Below, in pieces: positions 1 to 8,380 of a stretch of DNA of 55,646 bases. The DNA is from Nostoc calcicola FACHB-3891 (GTDB lineage: Bacteria; Cyanobacteriota; Cyanobacteriia; Cyanobacteriales; Nostocaceae): NCBI RefSeq assembly GCF_014697355.1, contig NZ_JACJRQ010000046.1, positions 1 through 55,646 of the forward strand. The letters run 5' to 3'. Made by a program: the position numbers and the translations under genes. The notes beneath the pieces were generated by a model. The model was not told where the DNA came from and ran no database searches. It saw only the letters and a list, made by a program, of their open reading frames with translations. Position 1 is the first letter of the stretch; each line of letters begins with the position of its first letter.

Positions 1-69
1 ATTAATGCTAGCTATTATCATTAAGTGTCTTAACTTTTGAATCAAACTTAGTTTTTATGTACTACTCTG

Positions 70-2079
70 TCAGCTTTTTGTTGGTGTGTGACAGTTAGGG
101 TGCGGAATGTGGGATTTATGTTTAATTAAACTAGAAATTGCAATGAGCAATTCCTCTGGCGCCACAGGTTTAACGATGTGCTGTTGAAACCCTGCGTTGA
201 ATGCTTGTTGCTGATTGATTTCACCTGCATAAGCAGTCAGAGCGATCGCGGGAATTTTTTCTCTCCCTGCTTGTGCCTCGAAAGCCCGGATTTGTTCTAT
301 CAGCATGTAGCCGTTCATTTCTGGCATTCCAATGTCGCTGAGTAAGATATCTGGTTTTGATTGTGCTAAAGTCTGTAATGCTTCACCTGCTGATGCAGCT
401 GCAATCACTGTGGCTCCAAACTCTTCAAGGACAAAGCTGAAAAAGTCGCGGCTATCGGCGTTGTCATCTACAATCAAGACTTCTACACCCATCAAGGGAG
501 AAAAGCCAGAAGCGGCTGTTGCAGAATCAGGGTTGATATCATCTTTGATTAATGCACTGTCTTTGATTAATGGTAATCTCACTGTGAAGCTAGTTCCTTG
601 GTTCTCGCCGGGACTTTGCACCCAAATGGTACCGCCGTGCATTTCCACTAGGTGACGGGCGATCGCTAAACCTAATCCCAAGCCACCAAATTTTCTGGTT
701 GTTGTATTGTCGCCCTGACAAAAATAGTCAAATACATGGGGCAAAAAGTCTGATTTAATGCCCTTACCTGTGTCGCTGACGGTAATTTGGGCGTGGGCGT
801 CGATGCACTCCAATTGCACATTTACCTGTCCGCCTGTGGCTGTGAATTTCACGGCATTGGATAATAAATTCCAGACGATTTGCTGTAAGCGAGCTGAATC
901 GCCCAGAACTTTACCAACTCTCGAATCGAGGATTGTTTCTATCTGAATGGTTTTTGCCTCTGCTGCTAAACGCACTGTTTCCATTGCTGCTTCAATGGTG
1001 GATGGCAAATCCACTGCTGCCATGTTGAGGTTGAGTTTACCTTGGAGGATGCGAGAAACATCGAGCAAGTCTTCGATGAGTTGAGCTTGTAATTTGGCGT
1101 TGCGTTCAATGGTTTCTAAGGCTTTTTTCAGGGCTGTTTCATTAAATTTACGGCTCTGCAAGAGTTTTGCCCAACCGAGAATCGGATTTAGGGGCGATCG
1201 CAATTCATGGGAAAGCACCGCTAAAAACTCGTCTTTGATGCGGTTGGCGGCTTCAGCTTCGGCGCGGGCTAATTTTTCTCGTTGCAAAAGGCGATCGCGT
1301 TCTGATTCGGTGCGTTTGCGATCGGTGATGTCGGTTAACATGGCGATCGCACCTAAAAATTCATGCTGTTCATTAAAAATCGCTCTAGCAGAAATCAGCG
1401 TCCAAATATAAGAACCATCTTTGCAGCGCCATCGACCTTCTTTCAAATCGCTGTCTTCTTTCTTGAACCATTGGAGTTTTTCTGTAGTATCGATCCCATC
1501 AACTACATCGATAAAATCAAATATAAAACGACCGATCATTTCTTCTGCTGTATAGCCTAACATTTGTGACATCCGCTGATTCACAAACTCTGTTCGCCCT
1601 TGGGAATCGATCGTCCAAATTCCTTCATAAGAGGTATCAACAATTCGGCGATACCTGGCTTCACTTTTCTGTAAAAACTCTTCTATAAGCTGGCGATCGC
1701 GGCGTTCTTTGGCTTCCCGCAATGCCCTTTGCACCGAAGGAACTAACCGCCCTAACCGTTGCTTCAAAACATAATCAGTTGCACCATTCTTCAAAGCTTC
1801 GATCGCTAATTCTTCACCCAATGCCGCAGAAACAAAAATAAAAGGAATCTCTGGACATTGATTTCGAGCAATTTCCAAGGCAGAAATTCCATCAAAAGAA
1901 GGCAAAGCATAATCGGCAAGAATTAAGTCGAAAGCCTCTGTGGAAATAGCAGCCAAAAACTCAGCGCCGGTTTCGACTCTTAGCAATTCACAATCAATTC
2001 CTCCTTCGGCTAGCATTGCTTGGGTAAGTTCTGCATCCAACAAACTATCTTCTAAAAGGAGGAAACGCAGCACATTCAT
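70..2079 (-). CDS. Hybrid sensor histidine kinase (REC-PAS-HisKA-HATPase-REC)
   Basis: Cytoplasmic hybrid kinase of 669 residues with no membrane segment. In order: receiver at about 5-120 (phosphoacceptor Asp56, conserved Lys106), PAS at about 140-255, HisKA with the phosphorylated His291 in a SHELRSP box, HATPase_c at about 395-510 with an N-box and the GLGLG motif, and a second receiver at about 535-655. An N-terminal receiver implies the kinase is itself controlled by an upstream phosphodonor, and the C-terminal one implies onward relay. The start codon shares one base with the stop of the preceding response regulator, so the two are translationally coupled. It is the last gene of a four-gene minus-strand operon. 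Signal and output are unknown. Confidence 0.93.
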   Translation of the reverse strand: MNVLRFLLLEDSLLDAELTQAMLAEGGIDCELLRVETGAEFLAAISTEAFDLILADYALPSFDGISALEIARNQCPEIPFIFVSAALGEELAIEALKNGATDYVLKQRLGRLVPSVQRALREAKERRDRQLIEEFLQKSEARYRRIVDTSYEGIWTIDSQGRTEFVNQRMSQMLGYTAEEMIGRFIFDFIDVVDGIDTTEKLQWFKKEDSDLKEGRWRCKDGSYIWTLISARAIFNEQHEFLGAIAMLTDITDRKRTESERDRLLQREKLARAEAEAANRIKDEFLAVLSHELRSPLNPILGWAKLLQSRKFNETALKKALETIERNAKLQAQLIEDLLDVSRILQGKLNLNMAAVDLPSTIEAAMETVRLAAEAKTIQIETILDSRVGKVLGDSARLQQIVWNLLSNAVKFTATGGQVNVQLECIDAHAQITVSDTGKGIKSDFLPHVFDYFCQGDNTTTRKFGGLGLGLAIARHLVEMHGGTIWVQSPGENQGTSFTVRLPLIKDSALIKDDINPDSATAASGFSPLMGVEVLIVDDNADSRDFFSFVLEEFGATVIAAASAGEALQTLAQSKPDILLSDIGMPEMNGYMLIEQIRAFEAQAGREKIPAIALTAYAGEINQQQAFNAGFQQHIVKPVAPEELLIAISSLIKHKSHIPHPNCHTPTKS

Positions 2080-2555
2080 TAGTTCTTCTCCTGTTGACGA
2101 TTGGGTGCAGGAGGTAAAGCGCCAAGGGGAGGCTGATTAATCACTGCCCAAAATAGTCCTACACCTTTAATGGCATCGGCAAATTCATGGTAATCTACGG
2201 GCTTGACGACATAAGCATTAACGCCTAACTTGTAGCATCGAACTAAATCTGGTTCCTCACGGGAAGAAGTTAGCACCACCACCGGAATCACTTGCATTAC
2301 TGGGTCAGATTTGAGTTGTGCTAGCACTTCTAGTCCATCGATTTTAGGTAACTTCAAATCGAGTAGTACCACAACAGGATGCCCTTCCATCCGCAACCGA
2401 AATAATCCCCGGCGATAGAGATAATCTAAAGCTTCTTCTCCATCACGTACCACCACAACTTCATTTGCCAGATGGTTTTCTGACAAAGCAGCTAATATTA
2501 ATTCTGCATCATTAGCACTGTCTTCAATCAGCAGAATTCTCTTGAGTTCTCTCAT
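2079..2555 (-). CDS. Single-domain response regulator (Rcp1-like)
   Basis: A 158-residue protein consisting of one receiver domain. The acidic pair is in LLIEDS (Glu11, Asp12), the phosphoacceptor is Asp66 (VLLDLKLP), the Thr/Ser switch lies in VVLTSS and the conserved Lys is Lys118. There is no output domain; the roughly 20-residue Pro-rich tail has no known motif. It resembles the Rcp1 class that pairs with phytochrome-type kinases. It overlaps the upstream kinase gene by 4 bp and the downstream hybrid kinase by 1 bp, so it probably carries phosphate between the two as part of one relay. Confidence 0.92.
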   Translation of the reverse strand: MRELKRILLIEDSANDAELILAALSENHLANEVVVVRDGEEALDYLYRRGLFRLRMEGHPVVVLLDLKLPKIDGLEVLAQLKSDPVMQVIPVVVLTSSREEPDLVRCYKLGVNAYVVKPVDYHEFADAIKGVGLFWAVINQPPLGALPPAPNRQQEKN

Positions 2556-4561
2556 TCACTCTCCCTCTTCGACAACTTTGGCAGTGAAAAATAGAAGGTA
2601 GCTCCACTGTCAACTTCACCCTCTGCCCAAACTCGACCATTATGCCGATGAATAATCCGCTGCACGTTGGCTAATCCAACACCAGTGCCTTCAAATTTGG
2701 GGTCGCTATGGAGGCGTTGAAATACTCCGAATAGCTTGTGGACATATTGCATGTTAAACCCAACGCCGTTATCTTGCACAAAAAAGATGACTTCGTTTTC
2801 ATTCTCGGTACTGCCAAAGGTGATTTCTGCGATGGCGCGAGTTTGGGTATATTTAACGGCATTACTCATGAGGTTGCGAAGCACTAACCGCAGCATAGAG
2901 GGATCGCCCTGCACTTCTGGTAATGACTCGATGTGCCAATGAATTACCCGTCCTTGGGTTTCTGTAAACAAATCCCGTTTTACTTCTTGCACTAACTCCT
3001 CAATATTGAGGGTGGTATAACGCATCTCAGTGCGCCCCATGCGGGAAAATGTCAGCAACTCATCAATTAATACTCCTGCCTGTTTTGCAGTTTGGGCGAC
3101 GATGTTCAAGTAGCGCTGACTTGTTGGATCTAAGGTTGTTGAGCTAGGCTGCTTGGCAAGCAATTCTACAAATCCGGTGATGTGGCGAAATGGCGCTCGC
3201 AAGTCGTGAGAGACTGAATAGGAAAAAGATTCTAGTTCTTTGTTGGCGGCTTCTAACTGGGCTGTGCGTTCTTGAATCCGTTGCTCTAGGGTTTCGTTGA
3301 GTTGTTGTAAGGCAGTTTCGGCAAGTTTGCGATCGCTAATGTCGCCAACTAGTCCCAGCATCCGCACAGCTTCACCCTGAGCATTATAGTAAACATGACC
3401 CCGCCCCCAAATCCAACGCAACTCTCCATCGGCGCGGCGAATGCGGCACTCAAAATCCCAGATATCGTTATTAGTTAAGGCATTCAAAAATTTCGCTTCC
3501 ACAAAAGGGCGATCCTCAGGTAAAACGTGTTGGAGGAAAATTTCATAAGTCCATTCCGCCAGAAGAGAGTCGTAGCCAAAGATTTGGTCGTGTCGCAGAG
3601 AACGGTGGGCAGTTTTATTCCTCAAGTCCAAATCCCAATCGCCTAACTCTGCCGATTGCAGGGCAAATCTCAGCCGTTCCTCGCTCTCCCGCAACGCTTC
3701 TTCTACTAAAAGGCGATCGCGCAACGCTGCTTGCTTTTCACTAATATCAGTAATCAACACTGCAAACCCTTCAACTGTTCCCTGTTGATTAAACTGGGGA
3801 ACGTAAATAGCATTAATGTAGCGTGTCCCTACATTTTTATAAAAAATTTCAGCTTCAAAAGTCACCTGCTCTCCTCTTAGTACTTGTTCCACATAGGGAC
3901 GCACTACTTCATAGGCAGATTCACCCAAAACTTCCCAGAGATACTTTCCATTTACTTCTGCTGCCGGTTGCCCAAACCACTCTTCATAAGCTCGGTTGTT
4001 AAAGCGGTAGCGTTGTTCTGAATCCACAAAAGAAATCAAAACCGGCAGTGTATCCGTAATTAGCTGAAGTTCTGTTTCTCGTCGCCGCAATGCTTCTTCA
4101 CTGGACTCGACAAAGCGATCGAACTGTGCCTCACTTTGGCGGAGAAACTTGAGGCTCTCCTCAGCTTTGCGGACAGCTATGCGCCGTGATTCGTTGAGCG
4201 AGCTGATTAACCCTGCTGCCAGTGCGAACACAACTAAGGAAACTAAAATATTCAAATTTGTAGTATTTACTGGATAAAGCGGTCTCGATAATAAGTAATT
4301 AAGTACCAAACTAGACAAAACAGTTGCGAATAATCCCGGAGCTAAGCCACCATACCAAGCACTCACCATTACCGCAGCAAAAAGCAGCGCCGCAGGTGTG
4401 GCACTGATATATTGATTTAGTAGCAGGGTGATTCCCAGTGCGAAGGCAACAGATAGTAAAGCGACAGCGTAGTGTAGAAACTGCTCCCGAATGAGTGCGT
4501 CTTTTTTTCTTTTGGGAACAAAGATGTTTTTGGCTTGAGAAAGCCTCACCTTATGAATCAT
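2552..4561 (-). CDS. Membrane sensor histidine kinase with KdpD-like N-terminus and two PAS domains
   Basis: A 669-residue kinase. Residues about 28-125 are hydrophobic with an SAWYGGLAPGL-type segment typical of the DUF4118/KdpD membrane domain (about four helices). A coiled stretch (125-165) leads to a PAS domain at about 165-280 and a second PAS/PAC at about 295-415. A short coil precedes HisKA with His452 in a phytochrome-type YSVSHDLRAP box, then HATPase_c to the C-terminus. There is no receiver; the partner is presumably the single-domain regulator that overlaps its stop by 4 bp. Its start overlaps the upstream XRE gene by 11 bp. Confidence 0.92.
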   Translation of the reverse strand: MIHKVRLSQAKNIFVPKRKKDALIREQFLHYAVALLSVAFALGITLLLNQYISATPAALLFAAVMVSAWYGGLAPGLFATVLSSLVLNYLLSRPLYPVNTTNLNILVSLVVFALAAGLISSLNESRRIAVRKAEESLKFLRQSEAQFDRFVESSEEALRRRETELQLITDTLPVLISFVDSEQRYRFNNRAYEEWFGQPAAEVNGKYLWEVLGESAYEVVRPYVEQVLRGEQVTFEAEIFYKNVGTRYINAIYVPQFNQQGTVEGFAVLITDISEKQAALRDRLLVEEALRESEERLRFALQSAELGDWDLDLRNKTAHRSLRHDQIFGYDSLLAEWTYEIFLQHVLPEDRPFVEAKFLNALTNNDIWDFECRIRRADGELRWIWGRGHVYYNAQGEAVRMLGLVGDISDRKLAETALQQLNETLEQRIQERTAQLEAANKELESFSYSVSHDLRAPFRHITGFVELLAKQPSSTTLDPTSQRYLNIVAQTAKQAGVLIDELLTFSRMGRTEMRYTTLNIEELVQEVKRDLFTETQGRVIHWHIESLPEVQGDPSMLRLVLRNLMSNAVKYTQTRAIAEITFGSTENENEVIFFVQDNGVGFNMQYVHKLFGVFQRLHSDPKFEGTGVGLANVQRIIHRHNGRVWAEGEVDSGATFYFSLPKLSKRESE

Positions 4562-4805
4562 AACGGGATTCTGCTTCTGAAAAATACTGGTTTAGCAGTC
4601 TTTTGCCGGGTTCACCCATCTGGCGGATCGTTTCTTCTATGAGTTTTAGCGCTAAGGGTGAGGGCAGTGTATGGCCATTCTCCCAACGATTGACTGTTTT
4701 GAATGAAACTCCTAATCTAGCAGCAAATTGTTTCTGAGACAGATTGAGTTGGTGGCGCAGTTGTCGAATTAAATCTAAAGTTTCTAGTGGTTTTGTTACA
4801 GACAT
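4551..4805 (-). CDS. XRE-family helix-turn-helix regulator
   Basis: An 84-residue protein with a Cro/CI-type HTH at about residues 12-65: it contains RQLRHQLNLSQKQFAARLGV followed by SFKTVNRWENGHTLPSPLA, the usual recognition-helix pattern. It is the first gene of the operon and overlaps the kinase start by 11 bp. A purine-rich AAGGAG abuts the ATG directly, closer than usual, with a second TAGGA about 12 bases upstream. A perfect 20-bp inverted repeat lies 31 bp upstream, so it probably represses its own operon. Regulators heading a kinase operon by direct overlap are uncommon, which suggests control of kinase dose. Confidence 0.88.
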   Translation of the reverse strand: MSVTKPLETLDLIRQLRHQLNLSQKQFAARLGVSFKTVNRWENGHTLPSPLALKLIEETIRQMGEPGKRLLNQYFSEAESRYDS

Positions 4806-5293
4806 CTCCTTTTCCTATTCCTACAGTATGAATAAAATAGGACACTTGTCCTATTGTTTGTCTCTTACTTAGGGAATATTTTCTCGGTTCAGGAACTCTA
4901 ACAAATAAATTATTGAATTTTTTAAGATGGGCGTCTTGATTGTGGGGTGATTTTTGAGGGCGGACAAGATGCTCACCTTAAAAAAGTCATGACTATTTTA
5001 TACAATGCCTATGTTTTGCTGTTGAAGTGGAGTGTATTGGTTGGGAAGGTCAATGTTGAGGATAAAAGGTGCAATTTCGAGAATAAAACATGCAACGTTG
5101 AAGTTCAGAGGCTCAACTTACGGTTTTTTTGTCTCACGCAGAGGCGCAGAGGCGCAGAGAGAATGCAAGAGGAAGTGAAACTGGTAGAATGCGCCCTAGA
5201 TAACTAGTTGATAAATGATTGCCAAAGATGGATTTAAACCAATCCAGATGCACAAAACAATCCAAAATCTAAAATCTAAAATCCAAAATCGTA
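4806..5293. other. Intergenic: operon promoter and dispersed repeats
   Basis: This holds the promoter side of the XRE operon on the left. Near 5133-5161 is a copy of the dispersed CTCTGCGCCTCTGCGTGAG-type repeat (also at 10451-10480 and 21070-21100), and near 5262-5290 a run of AATCTAAA/AATCCAAA units (also at 20973-20997, 21232-21280 and 23402-23435). An open frame at 4947-5207 is made partly of the repeat and has no convincing ribosome site; I do not call it a gene. Confidence 0.7.
4836..4855. promoter_or_regulatory. Perfect inverted repeat, candidate XRE operator
   Basis: The sequence AATAGGACACTTGTCCTATT has two perfect 9-base arms around a 2-base centre. It lies 31 bp upstream of the XRE start, in the expected promoter zone of the operon. 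The size and symmetry fit a dimeric Cro/CI-type repressor. Binding by the neighbouring XRE protein is inferred from position only. Confidence 0.5.
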
Positions 5294-6769
5294 TCAGCCT
5301 GATTGTCGCCAATGGGTCGGTGCTTCTATATGATCGGGTAAGCGAGTAGTGCGATCGCCAACTGCTTTTTTAATCTGCTGCAACTCTAGGTTTTTCGCTC
5401 CCGTCAAAATTGTCCCTTCGAGTTTCACATCACTCAGGTTAGCCCCAGAAAAGTTAGCTCCCATGAGATTTGCCTGAGTTAGGTTAGCTTGATGCAAAGT
5501 TGCTCTTTGGAGGTTGACTCCGATGAGGTTTGCTTGATACAAATCTGCTTCGGTTAAGCTGGCTTCTGAAAGGTTGGCGAAATAGACTTCTGTTTGATGG
5601 AGTTTGGCTGCATTCAAGTTAGCTCCAGAAAGGTTAGCACCATTCAAGTTAGCCCCAGAAAGGTTAGCACCAATCAAACCAGTCATGTGCAAATTAGCTT
5701 TACCGAGTTTTGCTCCTTGCAAGTTAGCTAAAAACAACTTTGCTCCTGAGAGGTTGGCAATTTTCAAGGTTGCTTGTTGCAAGTTCGCTTTATAGAGGTT
5801 TGTTCCTTGCAGATTTCCTGCACGCAGACTTGCTCCATAGAGGTTGGCTGAACGCAGATTTGCACCACAGAGGTTGGCGCGGTTGAGGTTAGCCCAAGAA
5901 AGGTCAGCTCCACACAAGCTGGTTTTGAGCAATTTAGTTTCATAGAGAATACACCGAACGAGTCTAGCCCCGTTCAAGTCAGCCTCAGATAAATCTGCTC
6001 CCCGCAAATCAGCCCCACTCAAATCTGCTCCCCGTAAGTCGGCTTGTTGCAGATTAGCTCCCACTAAATCTGCTTGTCTGATGTCGGTATTACGTAAATC
6101 AAGTTTCTGATCTTTTGGGTCTTCGAGTAAATTTCGTCTGGCGATGACAGTTAAAGCTGCTTGAATATCGGTGCGTATTTTTGCTGTTTCTTCCTGGAGA
6201 TTTGGCTGCAACTGCTGTGTCGAACGTGACCCACCTTTGCGCCTATTTGAGTAAATAGCCGGTGAGTATTCTGGCTTTTGAGGCTCTGGTTTTACTTGCT
6301 GGGCTGGTGTATTTTCTCGCACAAAGGCAGTGAGGATTTCCATGATTATCCAGTGTTCTTTGGGGAAATCCTGGGCAACTCTTTCTAATGCATAAATTGC
6401 GCCTGTGCGAGTTTCAATTTTTTCATGTCCCAACTGGGAAATTGCTCCCATAAAGCGTTCTGCAACCAATCTGTCTTGATTGAGTTTTGCGTTTTGAATG
6501 TCAATTTCTAGATTTTTCTCAGCAGCGATCGCATTTTTCTGCATTACTTGGACACGCTTAGCTGCATAATAAGCATTAAACATTGCTGCTGATGCCAGAA
6601 AAATGATTGCAGTGGTTGTTAATGCTTGGTTTCTATACTGTATTCTCTCCTGAATTGACAATTCTTTAATACTGGACAATCCGAAGAAAATTACAGTCAA
6701 CGAGCAAGCAAATATAACTGTTATAGTTATCAACCAATTCAAGAGAGTGTCTGTCTTTTTAGAAGACAT
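5294..6769 (-). CDS. Membrane-anchored pentapeptide-repeat protein
   Basis: A 491-residue protein. Two N-terminal membrane helices (about 10-33 and 46-68) are followed by a charged, probably coiled stretch (75-110) and a globular segment containing HWIIMEILTAFVREN and DIQAALTVIARR. From about residue 225 to 465 it is nearly continuous A(D/N)LXX pentapeptide repeats, roughly 45 units, which should form a right-handed quadrilateral beta-helix. The repeats probably face the cytoplasm. The pre-repeat segment is shared with the next gene, so the two are paralogues. Function is unknown; pentapeptide proteins act variously as gyrase mimics or as scaffolds, and nothing here decides. Confidence 0.88.
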   Translation of the reverse strand: MSSKKTDTLLNWLITITVIFACSLTVIFFGLSSIKELSIQERIQYRNQALTTTAIIFLASAAMFNAYYAAKRVQVMQKNAIAAEKNLEIDIQNAKLNQDRLVAERFMGAISQLGHEKIETRTGAIYALERVAQDFPKEHWIIMEILTAFVRENTPAQQVKPEPQKPEYSPAIYSNRRKGGSRSTQQLQPNLQEETAKIRTDIQAALTVIARRNLLEDPKDQKLDLRNTDIRQADLVGANLQQADLRGADLSGADLRGADLSEADLNGARLVRCILYETKLLKTSLCGADLSWANLNRANLCGANLRSANLYGASLRAGNLQGTNLYKANLQQATLKIANLSGAKLFLANLQGAKLGKANLHMTGLIGANLSGANLNGANLSGANLNAAKLHQTEVYFANLSEASLTEADLYQANLIGVNLQRATLHQANLTQANLMGANFSGANLSDVKLEGTILTGAKNLELQQIKKAVGDRTTRLPDHIEAPTHWRQSG

Positions 6770-6972
6770 GGTAAAAATTTTCCTTACAACCTAGAATTAT
6801 TACTTAGTTATTTGGACAAAATAGTATAGCATTTAGCAAAAAAATTATAATATGGTCGCAAGAGTCATTTAACTCAGGAATGACATCGGATATACTAGTA
6901 TATTACGGTGTTAATAAACCACCCATTCTCAAACAGTGAAATCCTTGCAGTCTCAGAATTACGAATTACAAA

Positions 6973-7716
6973 TTATTCAAAAAATTTGGCTTCCCTGAAA
7001 TTTGCCCCATCAAGTATGGCATCATCAAGAACCACCCCATGCAGGTTAGCTAGATATAAACTGGCACGATGTAGGTTCGCTTTTTGCAGATTCGCTCTTT
7101 GGAGGTTGGTTGCACTCAGGATTGCACCTTTGAGGTTAGCTGAATATAGGTTGGCCCCTTCTAAATTAGCTGCACTGAGGATTGCTCCTTCTAAATTGGC
7201 TTCTGTTAGGTTAGCCCCAGCAAGATTAGCTTGATAAAGATTTGTCTGTTCTAAATTAGCTCCATTCAAGTTTGCTCCTCTAATGTCCGTATGACTCAAA
7301 TCAAGCTGCTCATTTTCTGGATCTTTATTGACATCTCTTCTAGCGATAACAGTCAGAGCCGCTTGAATATCTCCAGTAACTTTTGCACCAGGGTTGGTGA
7401 TAACTTCCTTTTGCGGTGTGTAAGCAGCATTTTCGCGGATAAAACTAGTCAGAATGTCCATGATTATCCAGTGGTACTGCGGATGATTATGGGCAATTTG
7501 CTCTAAATCATTGATTATAGCTACACTAATTTCCATCGTGTTATTACCTAACTGCTCAATTGCTATTCTTAAACGCTGTTTTGGCGAATGATGCTGAATT
7601 CGTTTAACCTGTTCCGGAAAATCATATATCTTGAGGAGTATTTTTGAGAATTGGTTGTGATTTATTGGTAAGATATTTCTCATGACATGAAAAGCATTAA
7701 TGATTACTGTCAACAT
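6973..7716 (-). CDS. Pentapeptide-repeat protein, paralogue of the neighbouring gene
   Basis: A 247-residue protein. Residues about 85-130 repeat the pre-repeat module of the neighbouring gene almost word for word (HWIIMDILTSFIREN, then DIQAALTVIARRDVNKDPEN), and about 140-245 are some 20 pentapeptide repeats. It lacks the two membrane helices, so it is probably soluble. The N-terminal ~60 residues are a poor match to the paralogue, and the start is the only ATG in that region. It lies about 200 bp upstream of the larger gene on the same strand, consistent with tandem duplication and divergence. No function can be assigned. Confidence 0.82.
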   Translation of the reverse strand: MLTVIINAFHVMRNILPINHNQFSKILLKIYDFPEQVKRIQHHSPKQRLRIAIEQLGNNTMEISVAIINDLEQIAHNHPQYHWIIMDILTSFIRENAAYTPQKEVITNPGAKVTGDIQAALTVIARRDVNKDPENEQLDLSHTDIRGANLNGANLEQTNLYQANLAGANLTEANLEGAILSAANLEGANLYSANLKGAILSATNLQRANLQKANLHRASLYLANLHGVVLDDAILDGANFREAKFFE

Positions 7717-7973
7717 ACAAAAATACTCACAGTGATTTTATCAATTGACTTGTCTAGGATATTGTTTCATGCATGGTCAATATTTGAATATGCTAACGCA
7801 ATCAACAAAATCGATAATATAACCGTTTATTAAGTAGTCAATAACATAGATACCGCTTGCCATCATCAGTCATCAGTTGCACTCACAATTTTTCATTCTT
7901 CACTAACAATTGACCTGGATCGTGATAATTTTGTAAGAATTCAGGAGTCAGAATTCAGGAGACAGAATAGTTA

Positions 7974-8043
7974 TATAGGACTACTATTTGATTTTTGAAC
8001 AGATACGTAGGGTGCGTTACGCGAAACGCTAACGCACCCTACA
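7974..8043. repeat. Dispersed palindromic repeat (GTAGGGTGCGTTA family), copy 1
   Basis: The core GTAGGGTGCGTTACGCG and its near-complement form a hairpin at 8007-8042. The flank TATTTGATTTTTGAA is shared with copies at about 36749-36875 and 49700-49795 (the latter inverted), so the unit is a dispersed element rather than a chance palindrome. Confidence 0.7.
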
Positions 8044-8228
8044 AATACTCAGAGGATGTTTGAAAAGTCCTCTTGTCGGTATCAAAAGTTATAGTTCCCT
8101 CTAAATCTCCCGATAAATTGGGATACTTGGATTCCGATTCCCCACTTTTTAAGGCTAGGGTGTATACACAGTTTAACAAAGGGCTGAAAGCAATTTGCAG
8201 TTGAATAGACTACGGTAGGGAGTTATAT

Positions 8229-8308
8229 CATGTCCGGTAAAAGACTTCTGATTTAGGCTGACGCGGGGACACGGAGAGATTTTAATGATAAGTGATTAGC
8301 CGGACATG
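8229..8308. repeat. 80-bp element with 9-bp terminal inverted repeats
   Basis: It starts CATGTCCGG and ends CCGGACATG, with a CGCGGGGACACGGAGAG motif inside. Only one copy is visible in this window, so a mobile origin is a guess. Confidence 0.35.
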
Positions 8309-8380
8309 GTATTATTAATAAGTGCCTAAAATCACAAATAATTACTTTTAAAACAACTTCTGAAAAATTCTGAATTCTGA

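Larger units (their letters stand above)
7717..8380. other. Intergenic with palindromic repeats, no gene seen
   Basis: It contains a 'GAATTCAGGAG' type direct repeat near 7938-7968, the GTAGGGTGCGTTA palindromic repeat (8007-8042) and a small element with CATGTCCGG ends (8229-8308). No open frame here has a usable start and coding character. Confidence 0.6.

Noticed and set aside
4947..5207. Open frame of 86 codons on the plus strand
   Set aside because: It runs through a dispersed CGCAGAGG repeat, has no ribosome site, and its translation resembles no protein family.
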